DNA of 64,000 bases from Streptomyces sp. SCL15-4 (GCF_033366695.1 NZ_JAOBTQ010000001.1:1798001-1862000), one strand, 5' to 3'. Positions 41,856 to 51,150 are shown, numbered from the stretch's first letter. The notes: generated from the letters alone by a model not told the origin. A program made the numbers and translations.

Positions 41856-42346
41856 CCACCACTCCTGACTTCGCCGCGTACATCGCGAGCCTGCCCCGCG
41901 TCCTCGCCGGGGCCGCCGCGCTCTTCCGGGACGCCGAGGGCCGTGTGCTGCTCGTGGAGCCCAACTACCGCGAGGGCTGGGCCCTGCCGGGCGGGACCAT
42001 CGAGTCCGACACCGGGGAGACACCGCGCGAGGGTGCCCGCCGGGAGACGCTGGAGGAGATCGGGCTGGACCGACCGCTGGGCCGGCTGCTCGCGGTGGAC
42101 TGGGTGCACGGCACGGGCCGGCCGCCGCTGGTGGCGTACCTGTACGACGGCGGTGTGCTCACCGGGACCGAGCTGAAGGCCATCCGGCTCCAGGAGGAAG
42201 AGCTGCTGTCCTGGCGCCTGGTCGCCCCCGAGGACCTGGCCGCCCATCTGCCCGGCGCGCTGGGCCGCCGGGTGCTGGCCGCTCTGGACGTGCTGGCGGC
42301 GGGCGGCGGCACGGCGGAGCTGGAGAACGGCCGGCGGGTGGCCTGA
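41852..42346 (+). CDS. NUDIX hydrolase
   Basis: 164 residues. The NUDIX box reads GGTIESDTGETPREGARRET then LEEIGL (about residues 46-71), matching Gx5Ex7REUxEExGU with a small shift in spacing. Known for the family: cleavage of nucleoside diphosphates linked to another group, such as ADP-ribose. Translational coupling to the ADP-ribosylglycohydrolase gene makes ADP-ribose a reasonable substrate, but this is inference. Confidence 0.88.
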   Translation: MTTTPDFAAYIASLPRVLAGAAALFRDAEGRVLLVEPNYREGWALPGGTIESDTGETPREGARRETLEEIGLDRPLGRLLAVDWVHGTGRPPLVAYLYDGGVLTGTELKAIRLQEEELLSWRLVAPEDLAAHLPGALGRRVLAALDVLAAGGGTAELENGRRVA

Positions 42347-42455
42347 CCGCTCGGCGCTCGGGTACACCGGAGGGCTCCGCTCCGGAACTGTTCCGCCGTG
42401 GCCGCCCGGTGTAACCGCTCGCGGCGGCGGCCGCGCCCGCCCTACCCTCGGTGCC

Positions 42456-43193
42456 ATGACCAAGCCCCTCGTCGCCCTGCTCAGCGGGGCCGGTATCTCC
42501 ACCGACTCCGGGATCCCCGACTACCGCGGGCCGAACGGGCTGTGGCGGCGCGATCCGGAGGCCGAGAAGCTCGTGACGTACGAGTACTACATGGCGGACC
42601 CGGAGATCCGGCGCCGGTCCTGGCTGATGCGGCGCGACAGCGGCGCGCTCGGGGCCCGGCCGAACGCGGCGCACCGGGCCGTCGCCGAGCTGGAGCGGTC
42701 CGGCGTCCCGGTGCGGGTCCTCACCCAGAACGTGGACGGTCTGCACCAGCTGGCCGGCCTGCCCGCCCGCAAGGTCCTCGAACTGCACGGCAGCGCCCGC
42801 AGCGTGGTCTGCACCCGGTGCCACGCCCGGGGGCCGATGGAGGACGCGCTCGCCCGGGTGGAGGCCGGCGAGGCGGACCCGCCGTGCCTGGAGTGCGGCG
42901 GCATCCTGAAGCCGGCGACGGTGATGTTCGGCGAGCGGCTGGATCCCGTGGTCCTCGGCGAGGCCGCGGCCATCGCCAAGGCCTGCCAGGTGTTCGTCGC
43001 CGTCGGCAGCAGCCTCCAGGTGCATCCCGCCGCCGGGCTGGCCGGGGTCGCCGCCGACCACGGCGCCCGGCTCGTCGTCGTCAACGCCGAGCCGACGCCG
43101 TACGACGACCGGGCCGACGAGGTGATCCGCGCACCGATCGGCACCGCGCTGCCCGCACTGCTGGGCCGGCTGGCCGCGGAGGGCGACGCGTAG
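42456..43193 (+). CDS. Sir2-family NAD-dependent protein deacylase (sirtuin)
   Basis: 245 residues. [21 protein letters not shown] binds NAD; QNVDGLH (91-97) and catalytic His111 in LELHGS follow; zinc is held by Cys119, Cys122, Cys144 and Cys147. Known role: removes acyl groups from lysines using NAD, releasing nicotinamide and O-acyl-ADP-ribose. In organisms that use CoA enzymes heavily it often controls acyl-CoA synthetases. It lies 109 bases after the NUDIX gene on the same strand. Confidence 0.93.
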   Translation: MTKPLVALLSGAGISTDSGIPDYRGPNGLWRRDPEAEKLVTYEYYMADPEIRRRSWLMRRDSGALGARPNAAHRAVAELERSGVPVRVLTQNVDGLHQLAGLPARKVLELHGSARSVVCTRCHARGPMEDALARVEAGEADPPCLECGGILKPATVMFGERLDPVVLGEAAAIAKACQVFVAVGSSLQVHPAAGLAGVAADHGARLVVVNAEPTPYDDRADEVIRAPIGTALPALLGRLAAEGDA

Positions 43194-43249
43194 GCCGGGG
43201 CCGGCGGGCCGAGGGACCATGGACGGCCCTGGCCTGCGGGCCGCGGCCG

Positions 43250-43738
43250 TCAGAACAGGGCCGCGGTCGCGCCCCGTTCGAAGTCCAGCAGCCGGCGCTT
43301 GCGGTCCAGGCCGCCGCCGTAGCCGGTGAGGCCGCCGCCCGCGCCGATCACCCGGTGGCAGGGCACGATGATGCCCACCGGGTTCTTGCCGTTGGCGAGG
43401 CCCACCGCGCGGGAGGCCTTGGGGTTGCCGAGGGCGTCGGCGAGCTGGCCGTAGGAGCGGGTCTCGCCGTACGGGATGCGGGTCAGCTGTTCCCAGACCA
43501 TCCGCTGGAACGGGGTGCCGTGCAGGCGGAGTTCCACGGTGAACTCCTTCAACTCGCCCGCGAAGTAGGCCGCGAGCTGCTCCTCGGTCTGGGCGAACGG
43601 GGTGTCGTCGGGCGGGCCGAAGGTCTCCTCCGCCGGGCGGTGGCGCTGGCCGGCCATGTACAGGCCGCACAGGACGCCGTCGTCGGCGACGAGCGTGAGC
43701 GGGCCGTAGGGGCTGTCGATGACGGTGTGCTGCTTCAT
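43250..43738 (-). CDS. ogt: Methylated-DNA--protein-cysteine methyltransferase
   Basis: 162 residues. The acceptor site is PCHRV with Cys127, inside GKNPVGIIVPCHRVIGAGGGLTGYGGG; TPFQRMVWEQLTRIPYGET and SYGQLADALGNPKASRAVG precede it. Known role: suicidal transfer of the alkyl group from O6-alkylguanine to its own Cys. It lies 52 bases after the Ada/AlkA-type gene on the same strand, so the two probably form one alkylation-repair unit. Confidence 0.95.
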   Translation of the reverse strand: MKQHTVIDSPYGPLTLVADDGVLCGLYMAGQRHRPAEETFGPPDDTPFAQTEEQLAAYFAGELKEFTVELRLHGTPFQRMVWEQLTRIPYGETRSYGQLADALGNPKASRAVGLANGKNPVGIIVPCHRVIGAGGGLTGYGGGLDRKRRLLDFERGATAALF

Positions 43739-43790
43739 GGCGGGGTCCTCGTACGGGTGCTCGGGCGTAGGTGTCCTTGTACCAGGATCC

Positions 43791-45269
43791 TTACGCGGGC
43801 AGGAAGTTGATCGGGTGGCTGTCGGTCGCCCACAGGTACTGGACCGCGTAGGCCCGCCAGGGCCGCCAGCCCTCCGCGCGGGCGGTGAGCGCGGCCGGGG
43901 TGGACGGCAGGCCCAGCTCCTTGGCGGCGCGCCGGATGCCGAGGTCGGTCGGGAGGAACGCGTCGGGGTCGCCGAGGGCGCGCATGGCGATGACGTCCAC
44001 CGTCCACGGTCCGAAGCCGGGCAGCGCGAGCAGCCGGGCGCGGGCCTCGGCCCAGTCGGTGTCCACGTCCAGGCGCACTTCGCCGTCGGCGAGCAGCCGG
44101 ACCAGGGTGGTGAGGGTGGCGCGCCGGGTGCGGGGCATGGCCAGGCTCTCGGGGTCGACGGCGGCCAGCGCCTCGGGCGAGGGAAAGAGGTGGGTGAGGC
44201 CGCCCTCGGGGTCGTCGAGGGGTTTGCCGTGCGCGGTGACCAGGCGGGCCGCGTGGGTGCGGGCGGCGGCCGTGGACACCTGCTGTCCGAGCACGGCCCG
44301 GACGGCGAACTCGGCCTCGTCGACCGTGCGCGGCACCCGGCGGCCCGGGCCCTGGCCGACCAGCGGGGCCAGCAGCGGGTCGGTGCGCAGCCGCTCGTCG
44401 ACGGCGACCGGGTCGGCGTCCAGGTCGAGCAGGCGGCGGCAGCGGCTGATGGCCATGGTCAGGTCGCGCAGGTCGCTCAGCGTGAGCCGGCAGGCGATGT
44501 GGTCGGGGCGGGGGGTGAGGGCGACGATGCCGTGGCCGTAGGGCAGCCGCAGCGTGCGCCGGTAGGCGCCGTCCCGCCACTCCTCCACGCCGGGTACGGC
44601 GGTGGCGGCGAGGTGGCCGAAGAGGTTGGAGGGGTTGAGCGGGGCGCGGAACGGCAGTCGCAGGGTGAGCACGCCGGGCGTGCCGGTGCCGCTCGCGGGC
44701 ACGCGGGCGCGCAGCTCGCTCGGGGACAGGGCGAAGATCTCGCGGACGGTGTCGTTGAAGGCGCGCACGGAGGAGAAGCCGGCCGCGAACGCGATCTGGG
44801 CCATGGGCAGCGCGGTGGTCTCGACGAGCAGCCGGGCGGTCTGGGCGCGCTGGGCGCGGGCGAGCGCGAGCGGGCCGGCGCCCAGTTCGGCGAGGAGCTG
44901 CCGCTCCACCTGCCGGGTGCTGTAGCCGAGCCGGGCGGCGAGTCCGGGGACGCCGTCGCGGTCCACGACGCCGTCGGCGATCAGCCGCATGGCGCGGGCG
45001 ACCAGGTCGGCGCGCCGGTTCCACTCCGGAGAGCCGGGGCTGGTGTCGGGGCGGCAGCGCTTGCAGGCGCGGAACCCGGCCTGCTGGCAGGCGGCGGCGC
45101 TCGGGTAGAACGTCATGTTCTCCGGCTTGGGCGGCACCACCGGGCAGCTCGGACGGCAGTAGATCCCGGTGGTCAGGACGGCCGTGAAGAACCATCCGTC
45201 GAACCGCGCGTCCTTGGACCGCACGGCGCGCACGCAGTGCTCCCGGTCGAGGTGAGTCCCTGTCTGCAT
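43791..45269 (-). CDS. alkA: Ada-type regulator fused to AlkA 3-methyladenine DNA glycosylase
   Basis: 492 residues. Domain 1 (about 1-75) is the Ada zinc domain with YCRPSC and FRACKRCRP, four Cys including the methylphosphotriester acceptor. Domain 2 (about 85-180) is an AraC helix-turn-helix pair (RLGYSTRQVERQLLAELGAGP, AFAAGFSSVRAFNDTVREIF). Domain 3 is AlkA: EFAVRAVLGQQVSTAAA, LPGFGPWTVDVIAMRALGD and the catalytic Asp in FLPTDLGIRRA. Known: Ada senses methyl damage and activates repair genes, AlkA excises alkylated bases. A GTG at 45287 is an alternative start; the GGAGG before the chosen ATG sits very close to it. Confidence 0.92.
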   Translation of the reverse strand: MQTGTHLDREHCVRAVRSKDARFDGWFFTAVLTTGIYCRPSCPVVPPKPENMTFYPSAAACQQAGFRACKRCRPDTSPGSPEWNRRADLVARAMRLIADGVVDRDGVPGLAARLGYSTRQVERQLLAELGAGPLALARAQRAQTARLLVETTALPMAQIAFAAGFSSVRAFNDTVREIFALSPSELRARVPASGTGTPGVLTLRLPFRAPLNPSNLFGHLAATAVPGVEEWRDGAYRRTLRLPYGHGIVALTPRPDHIACRLTLSDLRDLTMAISRCRRLLDLDADPVAVDERLRTDPLLAPLVGQGPGRRVPRTVDEAEFAVRAVLGQQVSTAAARTHAARLVTAHGKPLDDPEGGLTHLFPSPEALAAVDPESLAMPRTRRATLTTLVRLLADGEVRLDVDTDWAEARARLLALPGFGPWTVDVIAMRALGDPDAFLPTDLGIRRAAKELGLPSTPAALTARAEGWRPWRAYAVQYLWATDSHPINFLPA

Positions 45270-45349
45270 GCCTCCAGCATCGACCACGGGCCGTCCCGTC
45301 GCTGGCGGAAATCCGACATCAGCCTGGGCTGGTCGCGGTCTTCACCGTT

Positions 45350-46204
45350 TCAGGGTGTGGGCGCGGGAGTGTGCTGCCGCCGGAACCCGTCGATCCACTC
45401 GGCGGTGGCGCGCAGTCCGCCGAAGGTGTAGAAGTGCACCTTCACCACGCCGTGCCGGGCGGGATCGCAGCGCTCGGCCAGCGCGTGCAGGAAGCGGTCG
45501 GGGCCGGCGGTGCCCATGAGGTTGGTGAGCGAGAAGCCGTACTTGCGGGCGACGGAGGCGCTGGTGCCGACGCCGAACCGGGTGGCGTAGCCCAGCAGCC
45601 GGCGCACGCCGGCCGGGCCGGGGACGCCGACGCGGACGGGCAGGTGCACGCCGCGGGCGCGCAGGGCCTCCAGCCAGGCGAGGACCGGGTCCGCGTCGAA
45701 GCCGAACTGGGTGATGACGTCGCCGTCGAACCGGTCGGCGCCGATGGCGGCCGCCTTGTCCGTGAGCGCCGACCACAGGGCCCGGTCGGTGATGCCGGGG
45801 TGGCCTTCCGGGTAGCCGGCGATGCCGACGTGCCGGACGCCGTGGTGGCGCAGCAGCCCGGTGCGCAGGACGGCGAGGGCGTCCTCGTAGGGGCCCTCGG
45901 GACGGGCGGGGTCGCCGCCGACGACGAACACGTTCCCGGCGGTGCCGTCGGCGGCCAGTCCGGCGAGGAACCGCTCCAGGGCGGGCCGGGAGGGCAGGCG
46001 GCGGGCGGAGATGTGCGGGACGGGGACGAAGCCGAGCCGTTTGACCGCGCGGGCCGCCGTCAGCCGGGTGGCGGTGTCCTCGCCGGCCAGGAAGGTGATG
46101 TTGATCCGGGTGCCCGGCGGGATGCCGTCGCGCGCCTCCTCCAGCCGGGGCACGTCCTTGCCGGTCATCTCCAGGGAGAAGTCGTCCAGCAGAGCGGGGT
46201 TCAT
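45350..46204 (-). CDS. Methylenetetrahydrofolate reductase (MetF) family protein
   Basis: 284 residues. The TIM-barrel has GTRINITFLAGED, LGFVPVPHISARRLPS, NVFVVGGDPARPEGP, HVGIAGYPEGHP and ITQFGFDADPVLAWLEALR, the flavin/folate blocks of MetF. It is distinct from the usual methionine-synthesis MetF and belongs to a type often found in C1 and methylated-compound metabolism. The reaction would interconvert methylene- and methyl-tetrahydrofolate, or reduce a related folate. It stands alone between Ada/AlkA and MarR. Confidence 0.8.
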   Translation of the reverse strand: MNPALLDDFSLEMTGKDVPRLEEARDGIPPGTRINITFLAGEDTATRLTAARAVKRLGFVPVPHISARRLPSRPALERFLAGLAADGTAGNVFVVGGDPARPEGPYEDALAVLRTGLLRHHGVRHVGIAGYPEGHPGITDRALWSALTDKAAAIGADRFDGDVITQFGFDADPVLAWLEALRARGVHLPVRVGVPGPAGVRRLLGYATRFGVGTSASVARKYGFSLTNLMGTAGPDRFLHALAERCDPARHGVVKVHFYTFGGLRATAEWIDGFRRQHTPAPTP

Positions 46205-46505
46205 GGTGCTTCTCGGCTTTCGTACGGCTGTTCCCGGACGCGGCCGATGATGTCACGCGGGACGCCGGGGCCGGTGGGCGGGGCGTCCGCCGCCGGGTGG
46301 TGGACGGCGGCACCGGCGCACGGCGTGAAGCGCCGTCCGCCGTCCCGGCACCGCCGGCCCTCCGGGCCGCCCGGACCGGTGTCCGGCCATGCCGCCGGTT
46401 CGCCCGGTGCCATCGCCTACGCGGCACGGCTGGGCAGGGCCTCGCGCATCCCGCGCCGGCCGGGCCGCTCGGCCCGGTGTCCGGTGGGTCCGGCGGCCGG
46501 GGACC
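46205..46505. other. Intergenic region between the MetF-like and MarR genes
   Basis: 301 bases, very GC-rich and without a convincing gene. It holds a composite hairpin at 46302-46345: GGACGGCGG pairs with CCGCCGTCC, and inside it ACGGCG pairs with CGCCGT. Both neighbouring genes read leftward, so this could end the marR transcript. A promoter for the MetF-like gene should also be here but is not obvious. Confidence 0.45.
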
Positions 46506-46949
46506 TCAGGTCTCCTCGGCGACGGCGGACGCGGCGGAGTTGTAGCGGGCCAGCAGGGTGCGCAGGGTTCTGACCTCGTCCGGGGACCAGCCGGCGGTGC
46601 GGGCGTCGACCTCGCCGTACATCCGGGCGTCGGCGCGGGCGAGGAGTTCGCGGCCGCGGTCGCTGGGACGCAGCAGCTGGACGCGGCGGTTGCCGGGAAC
46701 GGTCTCGCGGACCAGCAGGCCGGCCCGTTCCAGGGCGGTGACCTGGCGGCTGATCGTGGACTTGTTGAGGCCGTAGAGCCCGACCAGGTCGCCGGCCCGG
46801 GCGCCGCCGCGTTCGGCCATCTCGGACAGCAGCGAATAGTCCACGAAGCTCAGGTCCGGATGGAGCCGTTCGGCGTTGGCCCGGAAGCGCCGGGAGAGGG
46901 TCACCAGTTCCCGGACGAGCCCCGGGACCTCCGTGTCGTCGTCGGTCAC
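46506..46949 (-). CDS. MarR-family transcriptional regulator
   Basis: 147 residues from a GTG at 46949 that has AAGGA at good distance; an in-frame ATG lies at 46982 without ribosome site. The winged helix reads DYSLLSEMAERGGARAGDLVG, LYGLNKSTISRQVTALERAGLL and RETVPGNRRVQLLRPSDRG. Known for the family: dimers that leave DNA when a small, often aromatic or acyl-CoA, ligand binds. It is divergent from the decarboxylase operon, and two near-identical palindromes fill the space between them. Confidence 0.9.
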   Translation of the reverse strand: MTDDDTEVPGLVRELVTLSRRFRANAERLHPDLSFVDYSLLSEMAERGGARAGDLVGLYGLNKSTISRQVTALERAGLLVRETVPGNRRVQLLRPSDRGRELLARADARMYGEVDARTAGWSPDEVRTLRTLLARYNSAASAVAEET

Positions 46950-47001
46950 GCGTCCGTCCTTCGCCGTAGTCCCTGTACGCATGATCACACAGAGAGTGTG
47001 C

Positions 47002-47016
47002 GTTGCATTTTGCAAC
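47002..47016. promoter_or_regulatory. MarR operator site 1
   Basis: GTTGCA-TTT-TGCAAC, a perfect inverted repeat. It is flanked by GTGTG and CACAC, extending the symmetry with one extra base. It lies about 50 bases upstream of the regulator start, so it probably mediates autorepression. Confidence 0.65.
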
Positions 47017-47044
47017 ACACCGCGCCCCGAGCCACAGTGAGTGA

Positions 47045-47061
47045 AGTTGCAGATTGCAACT
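47045..47061. promoter_or_regulatory. MarR operator site 2
   Basis: AGTTGCA-GAT-TGCAACT, a perfect 17-base inverted repeat with the same arms and spacer length as site 1. The centres are 44 bases apart, close to four helical turns, so both face the same side of the DNA. It is 119 bases before the decarboxylase ATG. Confidence 0.65.
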
Positions 47062-47179
47062 CACCGAATCGGCGGCCTCGTCCGGACACCTCCAGGGCGG
47101 CCGGACGAGATGTTTGCCGCACTTCGTCCCCTTATGCTCCAGAGAGTCCGGAGGGGGCCAGGAGAGGCAGGCGAGAGTC

Positions 47180-47914
47180 ATGCGAGCCGAGGACGTCGTC
47201 CGTGCACTGTCGACACCGCTGGATGCCCCGGCCTTCCCGGCGGGCCCGTACCGGTTCACCGACCGCGAGTACTTCGACATCACCTACCGGACGGACCCCG
47301 AGGCCCTGCGCCGGGTGGTGCCGGAACCCCTGCGGGTGACGGAGCCGCTGGTCCGCTTCGAGGTCATGCGGATGCCGGACGCCACCGGTCTGGGCGACTA
47401 CACGGAGGCCGGCCAGCTGGCCGTCGTGGAGCACGAGGGCGAGAGGGGCGAGTACAGCATCTCGATGCACGTGGACAACTTCCCCGCCATCGCGGGCGGA
47501 CGGGAGATCGGCGCCTACCCGAAGAAGGCCGGCCGCCCCCGGCTGTACGTCGACCAGGACACCCTCGTCGGCACCCTCGACCACGGCACACTGCCCGTCG
47601 CCCGCGCCACGATGGGCTACAAGCACCGGCCGCTGAACACCGAGCAGGCCCGTGAGGAACTGACCCGGCCGGCGTTCATGCTCAAGAAGCTGCCGCACTA
47701 CGACGGTTCGCCGCGCATCTGCGAACTGGTCCGGACGCAGATCACCGAGATCGTGGTCAAGGGCGCCTGGAGCGGTCCCGCGCGGCTCCAGCTCTTCGCC
47801 CACGCGCTGGCCCCGCTCGCGGACCTGCCGGTGCTGGAGGTCGTCTCCGCCGCCCACGTCCTCACCGACCTGACCCTGGGCCGCGCCCACGTCGTCCACG
47901 ACTACCTCGCCTGA
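47180..47914 (+). CDS. adc: Acetoacetate decarboxylase
   Basis: 244 residues, exactly the length of the Clostridium acetobutylicum enzyme, and the key residues fall at the same numbers: Arg29, Glu61, Glu76, Schiff-base Lys115 and neighbour Lys116 (GAYPKKAGRP). Known role: decarboxylates acetoacetate to acetone via a lysine imine; relatives act on other beta-keto acids. It is the first gene of an operon with a dehydrogenase and a CoA-transferase and is divergent from MarR. The start is ATG 47180 with GAGAGG upstream. Confidence 0.9.
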   Translation: MRAEDVVRALSTPLDAPAFPAGPYRFTDREYFDITYRTDPEALRRVVPEPLRVTEPLVRFEVMRMPDATGLGDYTEAGQLAVVEHEGERGEYSISMHVDNFPAIAGGREIGAYPKKAGRPRLYVDQDTLVGTLDHGTLPVARATMGYKHRPLNTEQAREELTRPAFMLKKLPHYDGSPRICELVRTQITEIVVKGAWSGPARLQLFAHALAPLADLPVLEVVSAAHVLTDLTLGRAHVVHDYLA

Positions 47915-47961
47915 CCGCTCCCGCACGCCGGGGAAGAGAAACCGAGAGGAGAAGGCCGCGC

Positions 47962-48912
47962 ATGTCCGACCACGGCATCGCCGGAATCCGCGAGGTCACC
48001 GTCGTGGGAGGAGGTGTGATCGGCGCCTCCTGGGCGGCACTGTTCCTGGCCCGCGGGCTCGCCGTCACGGTCAGCGACCCGCAGCCCGGTGTCGACGAGG
48101 CCGTCCGCGGGCACATCGCGCAGGCCGCGCCCGCGCTGAGCGCACTGGGGCTGGACACCTCGGACCTCACCGCCCGGCTCGCCTTCGTACCGGACCTGGC
48201 GGACGCGGTCCGCGCGGCGGACCTGGTGCAGGAGAACGGCCCGGAACGGCTGGAGGTCAAGCACGCGATGTGGCGCACCATCGAGGAGCACGCTCCCGCC
48301 GGCGCCCTGTTCGCCACCTCCACCTCCGGCATCCCCGCCACCGAGATCGCCACCGTCCTGAAGGCCCCGGAGCGGCTGGTCGTGGGCCATCCCTTCAACC
48401 CGCCGCACCTGGTGCCGCTGGTGGAGGTCGTGCCGGGCGAGCGGACCTCGCCGGAGACCACCGAGCGCGCCCGCGCCTTCTACCAGGCCCTGGGCAAGCG
48501 CCCGCAGGTGCTGCGCAAGGAGGTGCCGGGGTTCGTCGCGAACCGGCTCCAGTCGGCGGTCTTCCGCGAGTGCGTGCACCTGGTGAGCGAGGGCGTGGTC
48601 ACCATGCAGGAGCTGGACGACATCGTCACCTCCTCCCTCGGCCAGCGCTGGGCGGTCGCCGGTCCCTTCCGCTCCTTCCACCTCGGCGGCGGCGACGGCG
48701 GGCTGCCGCACTTCATGAGCCACCTCGGGACCGGCATGGAGCGCCGCTGGGCCGACATGGCCGAGGAGGAGGTCGCGTTCGACGAGCGCACCCGGCAGTT
48801 GCTGACCGAGCAGGTGAAGGACTTCGGCGGCAGCGTCGCCGACCTCGCCGCCGCGCGCGACCGCAGGCAGATCGCCGTCATGCGCGCCCTCGGCGAGGGC
48901 TACGACGGCTGA
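47962..48912 (+). CDS. 3-hydroxyacyl-CoA dehydrogenase family protein (lambda-crystallin / carnitine dehydrogenase-like)
   Basis: 316 residues, the single-module form. REVTVVGGGVIGASWAALFLARG binds NAD; SGIPATEIATVLKAPERLVVG, HPFNPPHLVPLVEVVPGE (catalytic His and Glu) and EVPGFVANRLQSAVFRE follow. HPFNPPHL rather than HFFNPVP, and the end GSVADLAAARDRRQIAVMRAL, place it with dehydrogenases of free hydroxy acids such as L-carnitine or L-gulonate rather than with the fatty-acid enzyme. Inferred job: oxidise a 3-hydroxy acid to the beta-keto acid that the decarboxylase removes CO2 from. GAGAGGAGAAGG ribosome site. Confidence 0.87.
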   Translation: MSDHGIAGIREVTVVGGGVIGASWAALFLARGLAVTVSDPQPGVDEAVRGHIAQAAPALSALGLDTSDLTARLAFVPDLADAVRAADLVQENGPERLEVKHAMWRTIEEHAPAGALFATSTSGIPATEIATVLKAPERLVVGHPFNPPHLVPLVEVVPGERTSPETTERARAFYQALGKRPQVLRKEVPGFVANRLQSAVFRECVHLVSEGVVTMQELDDIVTSSLGQRWAVAGPFRSFHLGGGDGGLPHFMSHLGTGMERRWADMAEEEVAFDERTRQLLTEQVKDFGGSVADLAAARDRRQIAVMRALGEGYDG

Positions 48913-48938
48913 CCCGACCCACCGCACAGAGGCTGGAC

Positions 48939-50471
48939 ATGAGTACCGAAGCAGTGACCGCACGCATCCGGAAGGCCCTCGCCCATCCCGTCACCCACGA
49001 GGACGACGGCTTCGACATCCACGAGGCCCTGCGCGAGGTGCTGGCCTGCGCCGGCCTGCGCCCCGAGGACAGCGGCGGGAAGATCACGTTCCTCGGCAGC
49101 GACCCGGTCGTGCCGAGCATCATGCGCCTGGGCGCCGTACCCGCGCTGGGGATGACCGCCAAGTCGGTCGCGCTGGCCGCCCTGTGGCGCCGGCGGGGCG
49201 GCGAGGGCCAGGACATCACCATGGACCTGCGCAAGGCCCCGCACCGGCTGTGCCCGTTCTACGACAAGAAGTGGGAGCTGCTCAACGGCTATCCCGGCGG
49301 CACCCCCTCGGACCCGGTCAACCCGCTCGGGTTCGACTTCTACCGGACCCGTGACGACCGCTGGGTGATGCCGCTCAACCCCTACCCGAAGATCAAGAAC
49401 GCCGTCTACAAGCTGCTGCGCACCTGGCCCGAGAGGCAGGCCGTCGCCGACGCCGTCGCCCAGTGGAACGCCGCCGACCTGGAGCAGGCCGGTGACGAGA
49501 TCGGCGTGGTGATGCCGATGCTGCGCACCACGGAGGAGTTCCTGCGGGAACCGGCGTACGAGTACATCGCACGGGAACCGCTCATCAAGATCGAGAAGAT
49601 CGGCGACAGCGCGCCCGAGCCCCTGAGCGCCGGCGCCGGCCAGCCGCTGTCCGGCGTCCGCGCCCTCGGCATGGGCCACATCATCGCCGGTGCCGGCGTC
49701 GGCCGGGACCTGGCCCAGCACGGCGCCGACGTGCTGAACCTCTGGCGGCCGAACGAGCTGGAGCACGACTCCACGTACAACAGCGCCAACGTCGGCGTCC
49801 GTTCGGCCACCATCGACCCCTACGGCACCGAGGGCCGGGCGCGGATCGGGCAACTGCTGCGCGACGCCGACCTGTTCTACGCCAACCGCCGCCCCGGCTA
49901 CCTGGAGAAGATCGGCCTGAGCGCCGAGGAGGCCGCGGCCGTCCGCCCCGGCATCATCCACTGCAGCTTCTCCCTCGCCGGCGAGAGCGGCCCCTGGGCC
50001 GGGCGGGTGGGCTTCGACCAGACCGCGGGCGCGCTCGGCGGCATCATGCTGATGGAGGGCGAGGACGGTGTCGCGGCCGGGCCGGCCAGCACTCCGGCTC
50101 TGCCGTACATCAGTGTCGTCAACGACTACGTCCTGTCCTGGCTGGCCACCACCGGCGCGGTCGCCGCGCTGATGCGGCGCGCCGAGGAGGGCGGCAGCTA
50201 CCGCGTCACGCTCAACCTCACCCGCGTCGCGACCTGGATCCTCAGCCTCGGCGTCTTCGACCGGGACTATGCCCAAAAGACCGCCCTCGACCCCGACCCG
50301 CGCTCCCCGCACGCCTATCTCGACCCGGACACCTTCACCGCCGACACTCCCTGCGGCCGCTACCAGGGCGTCACCGACCAGGTGGTCATGTCCCGGACGC
50401 CGGGGCGGTTCCGCACGGTGCTGGTGCCGCGCGGCAGCGGCGCGCCGGTCTGGCTCCCCCGGCACGGCTGA
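48939..50471 (+). CDS. CaiB/BaiF (class III) CoA-transferase, extended form
   Basis: 510 residues, about 100 longer than usual. The C-terminal part from about 225 is CaiB-like (LSGVRALGMGHIIAGAGVGRD, AQHGADVLNLW, DLFYANRRPGYLEKIGLSAEE, GIIHCSFSLAGESGPWAGR). An Asp stands in ISVVNDYVLSWLATTGAVAAL at the catalytic place. Residues about 60-105 (MTAKSVALAALWRRRGGEGQD) look like a second partial copy of the helical part. Known role: moves CoA between carboxylic acids through an aspartyl anhydride. In this operon it may load a hydroxy acid or salvage CoA before decarboxylation. Confidence 0.88.
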   Translation: MSTEAVTARIRKALAHPVTHEDDGFDIHEALREVLACAGLRPEDSGGKITFLGSDPVVPSIMRLGAVPALGMTAKSVALAALWRRRGGEGQDITMDLRKAPHRLCPFYDKKWELLNGYPGGTPSDPVNPLGFDFYRTRDDRWVMPLNPYPKIKNAVYKLLRTWPERQAVADAVAQWNAADLEQAGDEIGVVMPMLRTTEEFLREPAYEYIAREPLIKIEKIGDSAPEPLSAGAGQPLSGVRALGMGHIIAGAGVGRDLAQHGADVLNLWRPNELEHDSTYNSANVGVRSATIDPYGTEGRARIGQLLRDADLFYANRRPGYLEKIGLSAEEAAAVRPGIIHCSFSLAGESGPWAGRVGFDQTAGALGGIMLMEGEDGVAAGPASTPALPYISVVNDYVLSWLATTGAVAALMRRAEEGGSYRVTLNLTRVATWILSLGVFDRDYAQKTALDPDPRSPHAYLDPDTFTADTPCGRYQGVTDQVVMSRTPGRFRTVLVPRGSGAPVWLPRHG

Positions 50472-50543
50472 CCGCGACCGGGCCCCGTGTCCCGGGTGGC
50501 GAACGCCGCTCTCCGGTCCGCCCGGCGGGCGCGGTGGCCGGTG

Positions 50544-50571
50544 CGGCGCGCCCGCCGTGCCGGGCGCGCCG
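50544..50571. terminator. Hairpin between convergent CoA-transferase and macrodomain genes
   Basis: CGGCGCGCCCG (50544-50554), a six-base loop and its exact complement (50561-50571), an 11-bp stem. It lies between two converging stops, 73 and 16 bases away, and can serve both. Confidence 0.6.
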
Positions 50572-50586
50572 GAACCCGCCGCCGGG

Positions 50587-51105
<519 letters not shown>

Positions 51106-51150
51106 GCCGGTCCCGCCTTTCCGGTCGGCCGCGCGCCGGTTCGCGTCGGT

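Noticed and set aside
46417..46505. Tiny frame ending in MREALPSRAA after marR
   Set aside because: Ten codons without ribosome site or family; more likely chance.
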